Both the position numbers and the translations under genes were made by a program. Shown here piece after piece: positions 53,505-62,167 of a stretch of 62,253 nt of DNA. The notes beneath the pieces were generated by a model. That model saw only the letters and a list, made by a program, of their open reading frames with translations. It was not told where the DNA came from and made no database searches. The stretch lies in assembly GCA_018242205.1 (NCBI GenBank), contig JAFECJ010000024.1, forward strand, positions 1 to 62,253, given 5' to 3'. The stretch comes from Pseudomonadota bacterium (GTDB lineage: Bacteria > Pseudomonadota > Alphaproteobacteria > Rhizobiales > Xanthobacteraceae). Position 1 is the stretch's first letter, and every line of letters begins with the position of its first letter.

Positions 53505-55823
53505 ATGATGGCAAAAGCGAAGAAACAAGCGGCGAAAGCCACGGCCAAATCCAAAAAGAAGACGTCCAAGAAAAAGGCCGGTTCGAAGCGTCGCCAGGTT
53601 CGCGCCAAGGGGAAGGCCAAGACCGGCAGCAAGACCGCCAGCAAGACCGGCAGCAAGACCGCCAGCAAGACTGCCAAGAAGCGCAAGGCGGCCCAAAAGC
53701 GCAAGTCCGCGGCGGCGAAAGTCGCCAGGAAAGTCACCAAGACGGTGACGAAGAAGGTAACAAAGAAACTAAAGAAAAAGCCCGCGAAGAAGGCATTGCC
53801 GCCACGCCGCACCGCGAAAAAAGACGCCGCGACCAGCAGCAAGACTATTTCCAAGACCGCTGTAAAGACAAACACCAGGCCCGCCGTGGTCGCGAAGGCG
53901 CTGAAGCCGGCCCCGGTCGCCAAGGCCGTCGCGGCACCGGCGTCGCCATCATTGCTGAGCAGCGTGGTCGAAACGGCCCGCGCCGCCGCGACGACCGTGA
54001 TCGAGGCGGTGACGCCGTCGGCAGGGCCGCAAACGCATCTGTTCGCCGACATGCTGGCGCGCGTGCGTGACGCGGCCGCGTCGGTGCTGGGCGAGGGGAC
54101 CGATCTGTCGCGCATCGTCGTCGAGCCGCCGCGCGATGCTTCGCACGGCGACATGGCGACCAATGCCGCCATGGTGCTGGCCAAGGAGGCGGGCAGAAAT
54201 CCGCGCGACCTCGCGACCGCCATTGCCGAGAAACTGCGCACCGACACCCAGATCGACAAGGTCGATATTGCCGGTCCCGGCTTCATCAATCTGACCCTGA
54301 AGCCCGAGGTCTGGCCGGAGGCGTTGCGCGCCGTGCTGGCGCAAGGCAAGGCCTACGGCAAGGGTACCGTTGGCGCCGGGCACAAGGTCAATGTCGAATA
54401 CGTCTCGGCCAACCCGACCGGGCCGCTGCATGTCGGTCATGGCCGTGGCGCCGTGTTCGGCGATGCGCTGGCGAGCCTGCTCGCCGCCGCCGGCTACGAC
54501 GTGACGCGCGAATATTACATCAACGACGCCGGCGCCCAGGTCGATGTGCTCGCGCGCTCGGCCTTCCTGCGTTATCGCGAAGCGCTCGGCGAGGATATCG
54601 GCGAAATTCCGGAAGGGCTTTATCCGGGCGACTATCTCAAAGAGTGCGGCCACGAACTCGTCAACGACTACGAAGACAGTCTGAAACAGATGCCGGAATC
54701 GGAGTGGATGCCGATCGTGCGGCGCCGCGCCACCGATATGATGATGGCCGAGATCCGCAACGACCTGGCGCGGCTGCGCATCGTGCCGGACGTGTTCTTC
54801 TCCGAGCGCTCGCTGATCGAGGGCGAGGAGCCCGATCCGTTCGCGGCCGAGCCGCCGCCGGCGCGGGCCGCCGACATCGTGGTCGAGACCATCGATAGTT
54901 TGCGTGCGCAGGGGCACGTTTACGAAGGCCGCTTGCCGCCGCCGAAAAGCGGCAATCTTGAGGACTGGGAAGACCGCGAGCAGACGCTGTTCCGCTCGAC
55001 CGATTTCGGCGACGACGTCGATCGGCCGTTGCTGAAGTCCGACGGCAGCTACACTTACTTCGCCACCGATATCGCCTATCACAAATCGAAGGTCGATCGC
55101 GGCTTTGCCGACATGATCGACGTCTGGGGCGCCGATCACGGCGGCTACGTCAAGCGCATGCAGGCGGCCGTGAAGGCCGTCAGCGGCGGCAAGGCCGTGC
55201 TCGATGTCAAGCTGGTGCAACTGGTGCGGCTGTTGCGCAACGGCGAGCCGGTGAAGATGTCGAAGCGCGCCGGCGACTACATCACCTTGCGCGAGGTGGT
55301 CGACGAAGTCGGCAAGGATGCCGTGCGCTTCGACATGCTGTATCGCAAGAACGACGCCGTGCTCGACTTCGACCTCGCCAAGGTCATCGAGCAGAGCCGT
55401 GAGAACCCGGTGTTCTACGTGCAGTACGGTCACGCCCGTGGCCGCTCGATCTTCCGCACGGTGGCGGCCGACATGCCGCAGCTCGACACCGGCGCGGCGG
55501 CGCTCAAGGCCGCCGACCTGACGCGGCTGACCGACGCCGGCGAACTCTCGATCATCCGCAAGCTGGCGCTCTATCCGCGCATGATCGAAGCGGCGGCGCA
55601 GGCCCATGAGCCGCACCGCGTTGCCTTCTATCTCTATGAACTGGCAAGCGAATTCCACGCCCAATGGACCCGGGGAGGCAAGGAATCGCCGCATTTACGC
55701 TTCATTATCCAGGATGATCCACAAACGACCCTGGCTCGGCTCGCTCTGGTGCAGGGCATCGTGACCGTGCTGGCGTCCGGCCTCGATCTGCTCGGGGTCG
55801 AAGCGCCCGACGAAATGCGGTAG
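53505..55823 (+). CDS. argS: Arginyl-tRNA synthetase with histone H1/AlgP-like N-terminal extension
   Basis: A 772-residue frame. From about residue 175 it is a complete class Ia ArgRS: N-terminal Add1-type domain ([20 protein letters not shown]), HIGH as HVGH at 309-312, KMSK at 584-587 and the C-terminal DALR anticodon domain ending GVEAPDEMR. Before this are about 174 residues with roughly 36 lysines in the first 100 and no Asp or Glu until 107, built from AAK, KTAS and KTGS units like histone H1 or AlgP tails. The frame is unbroken. Usual ArgRS length is near 590. Alternative starts for a normal-length enzyme are GTG 54009 or ATG 54051, neither with a good ribosome site. ATG 53505/53508 also has only a weak one. 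Confidence 0.85.
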   Translation: MMAKAKKQAAKATAKSKKKTSKKKAGSKRRQVRAKGKAKTGSKTASKTGSKTASKTAKKRKAAQKRKSAAAKVARKVTKTVTKKVTKKLKKKPAKKALPPRRTAKKDAATSSKTISKTAVKTNTRPAVVAKALKPAPVAKAVAAPASPSLLSSVVETARAAATTVIEAVTPSAGPQTHLFADMLARVRDAAASVLGEGTDLSRIVVEPPRDASHGDMATNAAMVLAKEAGRNPRDLATAIAEKLRTDTQIDKVDIAGPGFINLTLKPEVWPEALRAVLAQGKAYGKGTVGAGHKVNVEYVSANPTGPLHVGHGRGAVFGDALASLLAAAGYDVTREYYINDAGAQVDVLARSAFLRYREALGEDIGEIPEGLYPGDYLKECGHELVNDYEDSLKQMPESEWMPIVRRRATDMMMAEIRNDLARLRIVPDVFFSERSLIEGEEPDPFAAEPPPARAADIVVETIDSLRAQGHVYEGRLPPPKSGNLEDWEDREQTLFRSTDFGDDVDRPLLKSDGSYTYFATDIAYHKSKVDRGFADMIDVWGADHGGYVKRMQAAVKAVSGGKAVLDVKLVQLVRLLRNGEPVKMSKRAGDYITLREVVDEVGKDAVRFDMLYRKNDAVLDFDLAKVIEQSRENPVFYVQYGHARGRSIFRTVAADMPQLDTGAAALKAADLTRLTDAGELSIIRKLALYPRMIEAAAQAHEPHRVAFYLYELASEFHAQWTRGGKESPHLRFIIQDDPQTTLARLALVQGIVTVLASGLDLLGVEAPDEMR
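53619..53666 (+). repeat. 24-bp tandem repeat inside the lysine-rich part of argS
   Basis: Two exact copies of a 24-bp unit (53619-53642, 53643-53666) encode KTGSKTAS twice. A degenerate third half-unit (KTAKK) follows. Slippage in such units would lengthen or shorten the basic tail without changing the frame. Confidence 0.9.
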
Positions 55824-55921
55824 TCTTTTAAACTACCGGAACGCGTATCTCGCGACCCCATGCCTGGCAGGGGGACCGCGTGGGGAACGATGCGCGGTTT
55901 GTAATCCGTACCGGGGACGCT

Positions 55922-57394
55922 ATGGCGGACGACCATAATCAGCAGGCCTATCGCGCGGGCGAGACGGCCTCACGCGGCCAAGGTGGCGGCTCGGGCAATG
56001 ACCCGCTCGCCGAGCTCGCGCGCCTGATCGGCCAGAGCGACCCGTTCGGCGAATACGGGCGCAACAACGGCAATCGCACGGCCGCCGCCGCGGCCGATCA
56101 AGCGGCCGGCTGGCCGGCCGAACCTGCCGCCCATCCGGAGGAACAGCCGACGCTGCCCAACCACAGCGCCTATCAGGAACAGCCTTATGGCGCTCCGAGC
56201 TACGGTCGCCAGGCCTTCGGTAGCGCGCCGCTGTCCACCGATACGACCGAGTATTACCCGGTCGATGCTCACGCCCCGGGCTACCGCTCGCCGGGTCACG
56301 ATGCGGATGAATACCGGCAGGCCGGAGCAGTGCCGGGCTACGAGGATGCCTTTCCGCCGTCGCAGGAGCCGCACTACGACGTGCACCAGCAATTCGGACC
56401 GGCGGCTTCCGACGAATACTATGACGACGTCGCGCCGAACCGGCGCCGCATCGGTATTACCGCCATCGCCGGCATCTTCGCGCTGGCCGTGATCGGCACG
56501 GCCGGCGCGCTCGGCTATCGCGCGCTGTTCGGCCCGTCCGCCGCGCCGAAGAATCCGCCCATCATCAAAGCTGACAACGCGCCCAGCAAGATCGTGCCGG
56601 CGACACCGAACCAGGATGCCGGCAAGACCATCACCGACCGCGTCGGTAGCAGCGGCAACGGCCAGATCGAACGGCTCCTGTCGCGCGAGGAACAGCCGGT
56701 GCCGGTGAAGACCGTCACGCCGAATGCTGCCGGGAATTCCAACACCGCGTTCCCGCCGAACCAGGCCGGCACCGCGCCGGCGATGGGCAGCGGCGTCGTC
56801 GGCGACCCGAAGAAGATCAAGACCATCGCCATCCGTCCCGATCAGGCCAATGACGGCGCCAGCGCGGCCGCCGAAACCGCGCCGACGCCGGCGGCCACCA
56901 GCGTGGCCGAGCCGCCGCCGCGGCCGATTTCGGTGACGCCGCGGCCGATCGCGACGACATCCGAGCCGGCGCGTCCGGTGCAACAGCCCCCGCGTCAGGT
57001 GGCGGCTGAGCCCGCCCCGGCGCCGCGCCACAGTAACGCGCCGTTGTCGCTCAATCCGAACGCGGTGCAGGCCCAGGCCCCGGTTCAGGCGCGTCCCGAG
57101 CGCGTCGCCTCGACAACCCCGGCGGCGCCGGCAGCCGCGTCGACCGGCGGCTATGCCGTGCAGGTCTCCGCGCAGCGCAGCGAGGCCGATGCCCAGGCGG
57201 CGTTCCGTGCGCTGCAGGGTAAATTCCCGGACCAGCTCGGCAACCGGGCGCCCTTGATCAAGCGCGTCGATCTCGGCGCCAAGGGCATCTACTTCCGCGC
57301 CATGGTCGGCCCGTTCGCGTCGTCCGGGGAGGCGAGCCAGTTCTGCTCCGGGCTCAAGGCCGCCGGCGGCCAGTGCCTGATCCAGCGCAATTAG
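55922..57394 (+). CDS. SPOR-domain membrane protein
   Basis: A 490-residue bitopic protein. Residues 1-170 are cytoplasmic, disordered and Gln/Ala/Tyr-rich. A membrane helix lies at about 176-197 (IGITAIAGIFALAVIGTAGA), then comes a long Pro/Ala-rich periplasmic linker, and the SPOR domain is at about 415-490 (GGYAVQVSAQRSEADAQAAF to GQCLIQRN). SPOR domains bind denuded glycan strands at division sites. It always sits between argS and nagZ in this order, linking it with wall turnover. The start is ATG 55922 (MADDHNQQAYRAGE); the frame is open 14 codons upstream. Confidence 0.92.
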   Translation: MADDHNQQAYRAGETASRGQGGGSGNDPLAELARLIGQSDPFGEYGRNNGNRTAAAAADQAAGWPAEPAAHPEEQPTLPNHSAYQEQPYGAPSYGRQAFGSAPLSTDTTEYYPVDAHAPGYRSPGHDADEYRQAGAVPGYEDAFPPSQEPHYDVHQQFGPAASDEYYDDVAPNRRRIGITAIAGIFALAVIGTAGALGYRALFGPSAAPKNPPIIKADNAPSKIVPATPNQDAGKTITDRVGSSGNGQIERLLSREEQPVPVKTVTPNAAGNSNTAFPPNQAGTAPAMGSGVVGDPKKIKTIAIRPDQANDGASAAAETAPTPAATSVAEPPPRPISVTPRPIATTSEPARPVQQPPRQVAAEPAPAPRHSNAPLSLNPNAVQAQAPVQARPERVASTTPAAPAAASTGGYAVQVSAQRSEADAQAAFRALQGKFPDQLGNRAPLIKRVDLGAKGIYFRAMVGPFASSGEASQFCSGLKAAGGQCLIQRN

Positions 57395-57440
57395 GCGCCT
57401 GAGCGTCGCCCCCAGCCATCAACAGGCTTGCTCCCGGTTT

Positions 57441-57470
57441 GCTTGCCCGCGTCCATGACGCGGGCTAAGC
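57441..57470 (+). promoter_or_regulatory. Long hairpin just before nagZ
   Basis: GCTTGCCCGCGTC (57441-57453) pairs with GACGCGGGC-T-AAGC (57457-57470) around a CAT loop, giving 13 base pairs with one bulged T. It ends 7 bases before the nagZ ATG, in the place where a Shine-Dalgarno should be, and no such site is otherwise visible. It may limit or time nagZ translation, or act as a weak transcription stop after the SPOR gene. Confidence 0.65.
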
Positions 57471-57477
57471 CGCCCTC

Positions 57478-58482
57478 ATGGCGTCCCGCGCGTTTATTAC
57501 CGGCCTGTCGGGCCTGACCCTTGCTCCGCTGGAACGCGCGTTTTTGCGCGAGGCCGCGCCCTGGGGCCTGATCATCTTCAAGAGGAACATCAATAATCCG
57601 CAGCAAGTTGCTGATCTAATTCGTGATTTCCGCGATGTTGTCGGCTGGGAAGCGCCCGTTTTGGTCGATCAGGAAGGCGGCCGCGTACAGCGCCTCGGCC
57701 CGCCGCAGTGGCCAGCCTATCCGCCGGGCGCGGTCTATGGCGGCATCTACGACCGCGACAAGGCCTCCGGCCTCGCGGCGGCGCGGCTCGGGGCCCATCT
57801 GATCGCGTCGGATCTCAGGGCGCTCGGCATCGACGTCGATTGCCTGCCTTTGGCCGATGTTCCGATTTCCGGCGCCGACAATGTGATCGGCGATCGCGCC
57901 TATGGCACGACCCCGGACAAGGTCGCCGCTATCGCCGGCGCGGTGGCGGAGGGGCTTTTGGCCGGCGGCGTCCTGCCGGTGCTCAAGCACCTGCCGGGCC
58001 ACGGCCGCGCCCGCGCCGACAGCCACAAGGAACTGCCGGTGGTCGACACCGACCGTGCCACGCTGGAACAGACCGATTTCGCCGCGTTCCGGCCGCTCAA
58101 ACATCTGCCGCTCGGCATGACCGCGCATGTTGTGTTCAGCGCCATTGATCGCCTCGCGCCCGCCACCACTTCCGTCACAATGGTGCGCGAAGTGATTCGC
58201 GGATCGATTGGATTCGACGGGCTGCTGATGAGCGACGACGTGTCGATGGGCGCTTTGTCGGGGACAATTGCGACGCGCAGCCAGCAAGCGCTCGCCGCCG
58301 GTTGCGATGTCGTGCTTCATTGCAACGGCGATCTTGCGGAAATGCGCGAGGTCGCCGGCGTCGCGCCCGAACTTGCCGGCGCGGCCGCCGAGCGCGCCAA
58401 TGCCGCGCTCGCCTTGCGGTCGCAGCGCGAAGAGTTCGACGTCGCGGCGGCCCGCGAGATTTTCAACGCGATGGTGGCTTGA
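57478..58482 (+). CDS. nagZ: Beta-N-acetylhexosaminidase NagZ
   Basis: A 334-residue cytoplasmic family-3 glycosidase of peptidoglycan recycling, releasing GlcNAc from anhydro-muropeptides. The substrate loop KHLPGHGRARADSH carries the His/Asp dyad, and the nucleophile Asp is in LLMSDDVSMGAL. Early blocks VDQEGGRVQRL are typical. Its product level feeds AmpR-type beta-lactamase induction in other bacteria, but the beta-lactamase at 52484 lacks an ampR neighbour. It lies between the SPOR protein and scpA. Confidence 0.95.
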   Translation: MASRAFITGLSGLTLAPLERAFLREAAPWGLIIFKRNINNPQQVADLIRDFRDVVGWEAPVLVDQEGGRVQRLGPPQWPAYPPGAVYGGIYDRDKASGLAAARLGAHLIASDLRALGIDVDCLPLADVPISGADNVIGDRAYGTTPDKVAAIAGAVAEGLLAGGVLPVLKHLPGHGRARADSHKELPVVDTDRATLEQTDFAAFRPLKHLPLGMTAHVVFSAIDRLAPATTSVTMVREVIRGSIGFDGLLMSDDVSMGALSGTIATRSQQALAAGCDVVLHCNGDLAEMREVAGVAPELAGAAAERANAALALRSQREEFDVAAAREIFNAMVA

Positions 58483-58519
58483 ACAGGCCCGCATCGAACG
58501 CGTGAAGGATGACAGGCTG

Positions 58520-59353
58520 ATGACGCCTGAGGAATTCGACAGCAACCTGGCGACCGCATTGGCGGACGATCGCGGCTCGACCGAGCCGGCAATGATCGTC
58601 GACGTCGAGGGCTTCGAAGGTCCGCTCGATCTGTTGCTGACGCTGGCGCGCCAGCAGAAGGTCGACCTGCACAAGATCTCGATCCTGGCGCTGGCCGATC
58701 AGTATCTGATGTTCATCGAGCAGGCGCGCAAAGTCCGGCTCGAACTGGCCGCCGATTATCTCGTGATGGCGGCGTGGCTGGCTTACCTCAAGTCGCGGCT
58801 GCTGCTGCCGGAAGCGGCGCCGGGCGAGGGGCCGTCGGCCGAGGACATGGCGATGGCGCTGGCCAACCGCCTGCGCCGGCTCGAGGCGATCCGCGAATTC
58901 GCGACGAAGATGATGGAGCGCCCGCAGCTCGGCCGCGACGTGTTCGAGCGCGGCCTGCCCGAACCGATCGCCGAGATCAAGAAGCCGGAATGGACGGCGA
59001 CGCTGTACGATCTGTTGTCGGCCTATGCGACGCAGCGCCAGCGCACGTCGTTGTCGCGCGTGCAGTTCAAGAAGCGCACCGTGTGGTCGCTCGCCGATGC
59101 GCGGCAGACCTTGGAGCGGCTGATCGGGCAGTCGAGCGACTGGTCGCGCATCGACAGTTTCCTCATCCAGTACGTGGTCGAGCCGGCGCTCGCCGCCACC
59201 GTGTTCGCCTCGTCCTTTGCCTCGGCGCTCGAGCTGGTGCGCGAGGGTCAGGCCGAGATCCATCAGAAGAATACTTTCGCGCCGATCTACATGCGCAAGC
59301 GTGTCAGCGCGAACGGCATTGCATCGTCGCATGACGCACAAGAAAACGCATAA
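58520..59353 (+). CDS. scpA: Segregation and condensation protein A
   Basis: A 277-residue kleisin of the SMC-ScpAB condensin. The N-terminal SMC-contacting part has VEGFEGPLDLLLTLARQQKV and ADQYLMFIEQARK, and the middle LAADYLVMAAWLAYLKSRLL is the ScpB-binding helix region. A winged-helix end with LELVREGQAEIHQ contacts the SMC head. The start is placed at ATG 58520 with AAGGA upstream; GTG 58502 is in frame. It lies 37 bp after nagZ and 13 bp before scpB. Confidence 0.94.
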   Translation: MTPEEFDSNLATALADDRGSTEPAMIVDVEGFEGPLDLLLTLARQQKVDLHKISILALADQYLMFIEQARKVRLELAADYLVMAAWLAYLKSRLLLPEAAPGEGPSAEDMAMALANRLRRLEAIREFATKMMERPQLGRDVFERGLPEPIAEIKKPEWTATLYDLLSAYATQRQRTSLSRVQFKKRTVWSLADARQTLERLIGQSSDWSRIDSFLIQYVVEPALAATVFASSFASALELVREGQAEIHQKNTFAPIYMRKRVSANGIASSHDAQENA

Positions 59354-59366
59354 GGAGCCGGACCCC

Positions 59367-60140
59367 ATGTCCTCAGCGGCCAAAAAGCTCGTGGTGGTTT
59401 CGAATGACGAGCCGGTACCCGCTTCCGTCGAGATCGACGAAACCGTGATCGTCGAGGTCGACGCGGTGGAGCCGGTGCAGCGTCCGGAGGAACTGCGTCT
59501 GCTCGAGGCGCTGCTGTTTGCCGCGTCCGAGCCGCTCGACGAGCCGACCTTGGTGCGCGCGCTGCCCGACGGCGTCGACGTCAAGGCGGCGCTGGCCGCG
59601 CTGCAGGCCGAATATGCGACGCGCGGCGTCAACCTGGTCCGCATCGGCAAGAAGTGGACCTTCCGCACCGCGTCCGATCTGTCGTGGTTGCTCACCAAGG
59701 AAACCGTCGAGCAGCGCAAATTGTCGCGCGCCGCGATCGAGACGCTCGCCATCATCGCCTATCATCAGCCGGTGACGCGCGCCGAGATCGAGGAAATCCG
59801 CGGCGTCGCCACCGCCGCCGGCACGCTCGACGTGCTGCTCAAGACCGGCTGGATTCGTCCGCGCGGCCGCCGCAAGGTGCCGGGCCGTCCGATCACCTAC
59901 GGCACCAACGAGGCCTTCCTGTCGCATTTCGGCCTGGAAGAGGTCAGCGACCTGCCGGGCCTCGACGAGCTGAAGGGCTCCGGTCTGCTCGAGGGCAATA
60001 TGCCGGCCGGTTTCTCGGTACCGATGCCGTCGGACGACACCACGTTGCGCGACGACGAGGACCCGCTCGAGCCGGGCGACCTCGATCTGGGGCTGGCGCC
60101 GGCGCCGGAGGCTTCCGCGGACGAGGGCGGGGAGAAATAA
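59367..60140 (+). CDS. scpB: Segregation and condensation protein B
   Basis: A 257-residue protein with two winged-helix domains: ELRLLEALLFAASEPLDEPT starts the first, and LSRAAIETLAIIAYHQPVTR with GRPITYGTNEAFLSHFGL the second. The last 50 residues are acidic and disordered. It dimerises on ScpA to regulate SMC. AAGGAG 10 bases before the ATG overlaps the end of scpA, giving coupling. Confidence 0.94.
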   Translation: MSSAAKKLVVVSNDEPVPASVEIDETVIVEVDAVEPVQRPEELRLLEALLFAASEPLDEPTLVRALPDGVDVKAALAALQAEYATRGVNLVRIGKKWTFRTASDLSWLLTKETVEQRKLSRAAIETLAIIAYHQPVTRAEIEEIRGVATAAGTLDVLLKTGWIRPRGRRKVPGRPITYGTNEAFLSHFGLEEVSDLPGLDELKGSGLLEGNMPAGFSVPMPSDDTTLRDDEDPLEPGDLDLGLAPAPEASADEGGEK

Positions 60141-60148
60141 CTCCGTTC

Positions 60149-60225
60149 GTCCGCGCGAAAGCGGGGACCCTGTGCCAAAAACTCCGCCACTTCTGGGCCC
60201 CCGCATTCACGGGGGTGAGCGGACG
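60149..60225. repeat. Palindromic repeat between scpB and tatA
   Basis: A left hairpin GTCCGCGC-GAAA-GCGGGGAC (60149-60168, one mismatch) and a right hairpin CCCCCG/CGGGGG (60198-60203, 60210-60215) lie within outer ends CGTCCGC and GCGGACG. The GCGAAAGCGGGG core is of a type repeated in Rhizobiales intergenic regions. It may end scpB transcription, which would leave tatA with its own promoter in 60226-60345. Confidence 0.7.
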
Positions 60226-60359
60226 TAAATGCGCCATTTGGCCCTTAACCAAACCCCGTTAACTCCTTGTTTTTGCCGCCTCCGCGGCCTAGTTTCTCAA
60301 TCAAACATCAGGCGGGACGAGCCCGGGGGCCAAAGCCCGTCGCCGCGGAGGATAGGGTT

Positions 60360-60599
60360 ATGGGTTCCTTTAGTGTCTGGCACTGGCTGATCGTCATCGT
60401 CGTGGTGATGTTGATGTTCGGCGGCCGGGGCAAGATTTCCGGCCTGATGGGCGACTTCGCCCAGGGCATCAAGGCCTTCAAGAAGGGCATGGCCGAAGAC
60501 GACAAGACCGCCGACACCAAGTCGGAGCCGGTCAAGTCGATCGAGGGCGGCGCCCAGAAGACCGAAGCCGAGCGGCGCGCCGAAGGCGCACACTCCTAG
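60360..60599 (+). CDS. tatA: Sec-independent protein translocase TatA
   Basis: A 79-residue pore component. It has a short N-terminal helix ([18 protein letters not shown]), the hinge GRGKISGLM and the amphipathic helix [14 protein letters not shown], then a charged tail. The FG before the hinge is the conserved motif. A good GGAGG site lies 9 bases before the ATG. It oligomerises to pass folded proteins recognised by TatBC. Confidence 0.95.
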   Translation: MGSFSVWHWLIVIVVVMLMFGGRGKISGLMGDFAQGIKAFKKGMAEDDKTADTKSEPVKSIEGGAQKTEAERRAEGAHS

Positions 60600-60690
60600 G
60601 CGGACCGCGCGGGGAGGCTTGGCCTAAGGTCGTTGCCTTGGCCGGGCCCCGAGGGGTCGTGGCTGCCAGGTCGAATTCGGGATCGGAGCA

Positions 60691-61257
60691 ATGTTCAATT
60701 TCGGTTGGGGCGAGATCGTCCTCATCGGCATCGTCGCGTTGATCGCGATCGGGCCGAAGGAGCTGCCGACCGTTTTGCGCAGCGTCGGTCAGATGGTGGC
60801 CAAGCTTCGGCGCATGGCCGGTGAATTCCAGGGCCAGTTCCAGGAGGCGTTGCGCGAAGCCGACCTCGCCGATCTGAAGAAACAGGCCGAAGACCTGCAC
60901 GCGACGGTCAAGGGCCACGTCACCGACTTCACCTCGATCGATCCGCTCGCGGATACGCGCAAGGACATCGAAAAGGCCTTCGAGGAGCCGGCCGGTTCGC
61001 CGACCTCGACGGCCAGCGATTACGCGCCGGAAACGGCGCCGGTCTCGGCCGTCGAAACCAGCGACGCGCTGCCGCCGCCGGCCGAGCAAGACGCCTTGCC
61101 GGCTCCCGCCGAGCAGCATGCCGATCTCGCCAATGTCGATCTCGGAAAGATCGACGTGCCGGTGCCCGAGCCGGTGCCGCCGCCGACATCCGAAGATTTT
61201 GCGCCGAAGACGGCCGAGCCTGCCGCGGCCGAGAAGAAGGCCGGAGGCGCGGCGTGA
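60691..61257 (+). CDS. tatB: Sec-independent protein translocase TatB
   Basis: A 188-residue receptor component. It starts [20 protein letters not shown] with [16 protein letters not shown], the TatB-typical hinge with the conserved Glu in the helix. A long amphipathic coil follows, then a Pro/Ala/Glu-rich disordered tail of about 80 residues, longer than in E. coli. The stop overlaps tatC by GTGA. Confidence 0.95.
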   Translation: MFNFGWGEIVLIGIVALIAIGPKELPTVLRSVGQMVAKLRRMAGEFQGQFQEALREADLADLKKQAEDLHATVKGHVTDFTSIDPLADTRKDIEKAFEEPAGSPTSTASDYAPETAPVSAVETSDALPPPAEQDALPAPAEQHADLANVDLGKIDVPVPEPVPPPTSEDFAPKTAEPAAAEKKAGGAA

Positions 61258-62078
61258 CCCACGACGACATCGAAGCCTCGAAGGCACCGCTGCTCGATCA
61301 TCTGATCGAGCTGCGCTCGCGCCTGATCAAGGCGATGATCGCCTTCGGCATCACCTTCGCGCTGTGTTTCGTATTCGCCAAGGACATCTACAATGTCCTG
61401 GTCTGGCCCTTCGTCTGGGTGGCGGGGCCGGAAAATTCGAAATTCATCTACACCGCACTGCTCGAATATTTCATCACGCAGCTCAAGCTCGCGATGTTCG
61501 GCGCCGCCTTCCTGTCGTTTCCGGTGGTGGCCGGGCAGATCTACATGTTCGTGGCGCCGGGGCTTTATCGCCACGAGCGCAAGGCCTTCCTGCCTTACCT
61601 GATCGCCACGCCGTTCTTCTTCGCGCTCGGCTCGCTGGTCGTCTATTTCCTCGTGCTGCCGATGCTGGTGCGCTTCTCGTTGCACATGCAGCAGCCCGGC
61701 ACCGCGACCGAGGCCTCGATCGCGCTGATGCCCAAGGTCGGCGAATATCTGTCGCTGATGATGACCTTGGTGCTCGCCTTCGGCGCCGCGTTCCAGTTGC
61801 CGGTGATCCTGACGCTGCTCGGCCGCATCGGCATCGTCACCTCGCAGATGCTCAAGGAGAAGCGGCGCTATTTCATCGTCGGCGCCTTCGTGCTCGCGGC
61901 GGTGCTGACGCCGCCGGACGTCATCAGCCAGCTCTCGCTCGCCATCCCGCTGCTGCTGCTCTACGAGGGCTCGATCTGGTCGGTGCGCATGGTCGAGAAG
62001 AAGGCCGCGGCCGAGCAGGCGGCCAAGGACGAGGCCGACGCGGCCGCTGCCGCCAATGTCGGCGCCGGCCCGGATTGA
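61254..62078 (+). CDS. tatC: Sec-independent protein translocase TatC
   Basis: A 274-residue six-helix protein that binds the twin-arginine signal. The N-terminal [18 protein letters not shown] contains the signal-binding Glu. Loop 1 has [20 protein letters not shown], and the conserved segment [20 protein letters not shown] is present. It starts at GTG 61254, coupled to tatB. Its likely clients in this window include the beta-lactamase at 52484. Confidence 0.96.
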   Translation: MTHDDIEASKAPLLDHLIELRSRLIKAMIAFGITFALCFVFAKDIYNVLVWPFVWVAGPENSKFIYTALLEYFITQLKLAMFGAAFLSFPVVAGQIYMFVAPGLYRHERKAFLPYLIATPFFFALGSLVVYFLVLPMLVRFSLHMQQPGTATEASIALMPKVGEYLSLMMTLVLAFGAAFQLPVILTLLGRIGIVTSQMLKEKRRYFIVGAFVLAAVLTPPDVISQLSLAIPLLLLYEGSIWSVRMVEKKAAAEQAAKDEADAAAAANVGAGPD

Positions 62079-62105
62079 GCTTCTGCGTTTGCCGCATCCA
62101 GAAAA

Positions 62106-62150
62106 TAGTCCTTGACTGTAATTCCTACGATAGGATAAACATCAATTGTC
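62106..62150. promoter_or_regulatory. AT-rich island with inverted repeat after tatC
   Basis: An unusually AT-rich stretch for this window. It contains TTGACT (62112-62117) with ATAAAC at 17-bp spacing on the plus strand, a possible promoter, and the inverted repeat TCCTA-CGA-TAGGA. Nothing downstream in the window is oriented to use the plus-strand promoter, so its role is unclear. Confidence 0.35.
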
Positions 62151-62167
62151 CGATCCTGCCGGGGGCG

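Noticed and set aside
53505..54030. Interpretation of the basic argS tail as a separate AlgP-like gene
   Set aside because: No stop codon separates it from ArgRS and no good internal ribosome site is visible, so a fusion is the simpler reading. The alternative is kept as the main test in the findings.
53381..54349. Apparent N-terminal extension of the beta-lactamase reaching into argS
   Set aside because: It is the antisense reading of the lysine-rich argS tail. The enzyme has a proper export signal starting near 53380.
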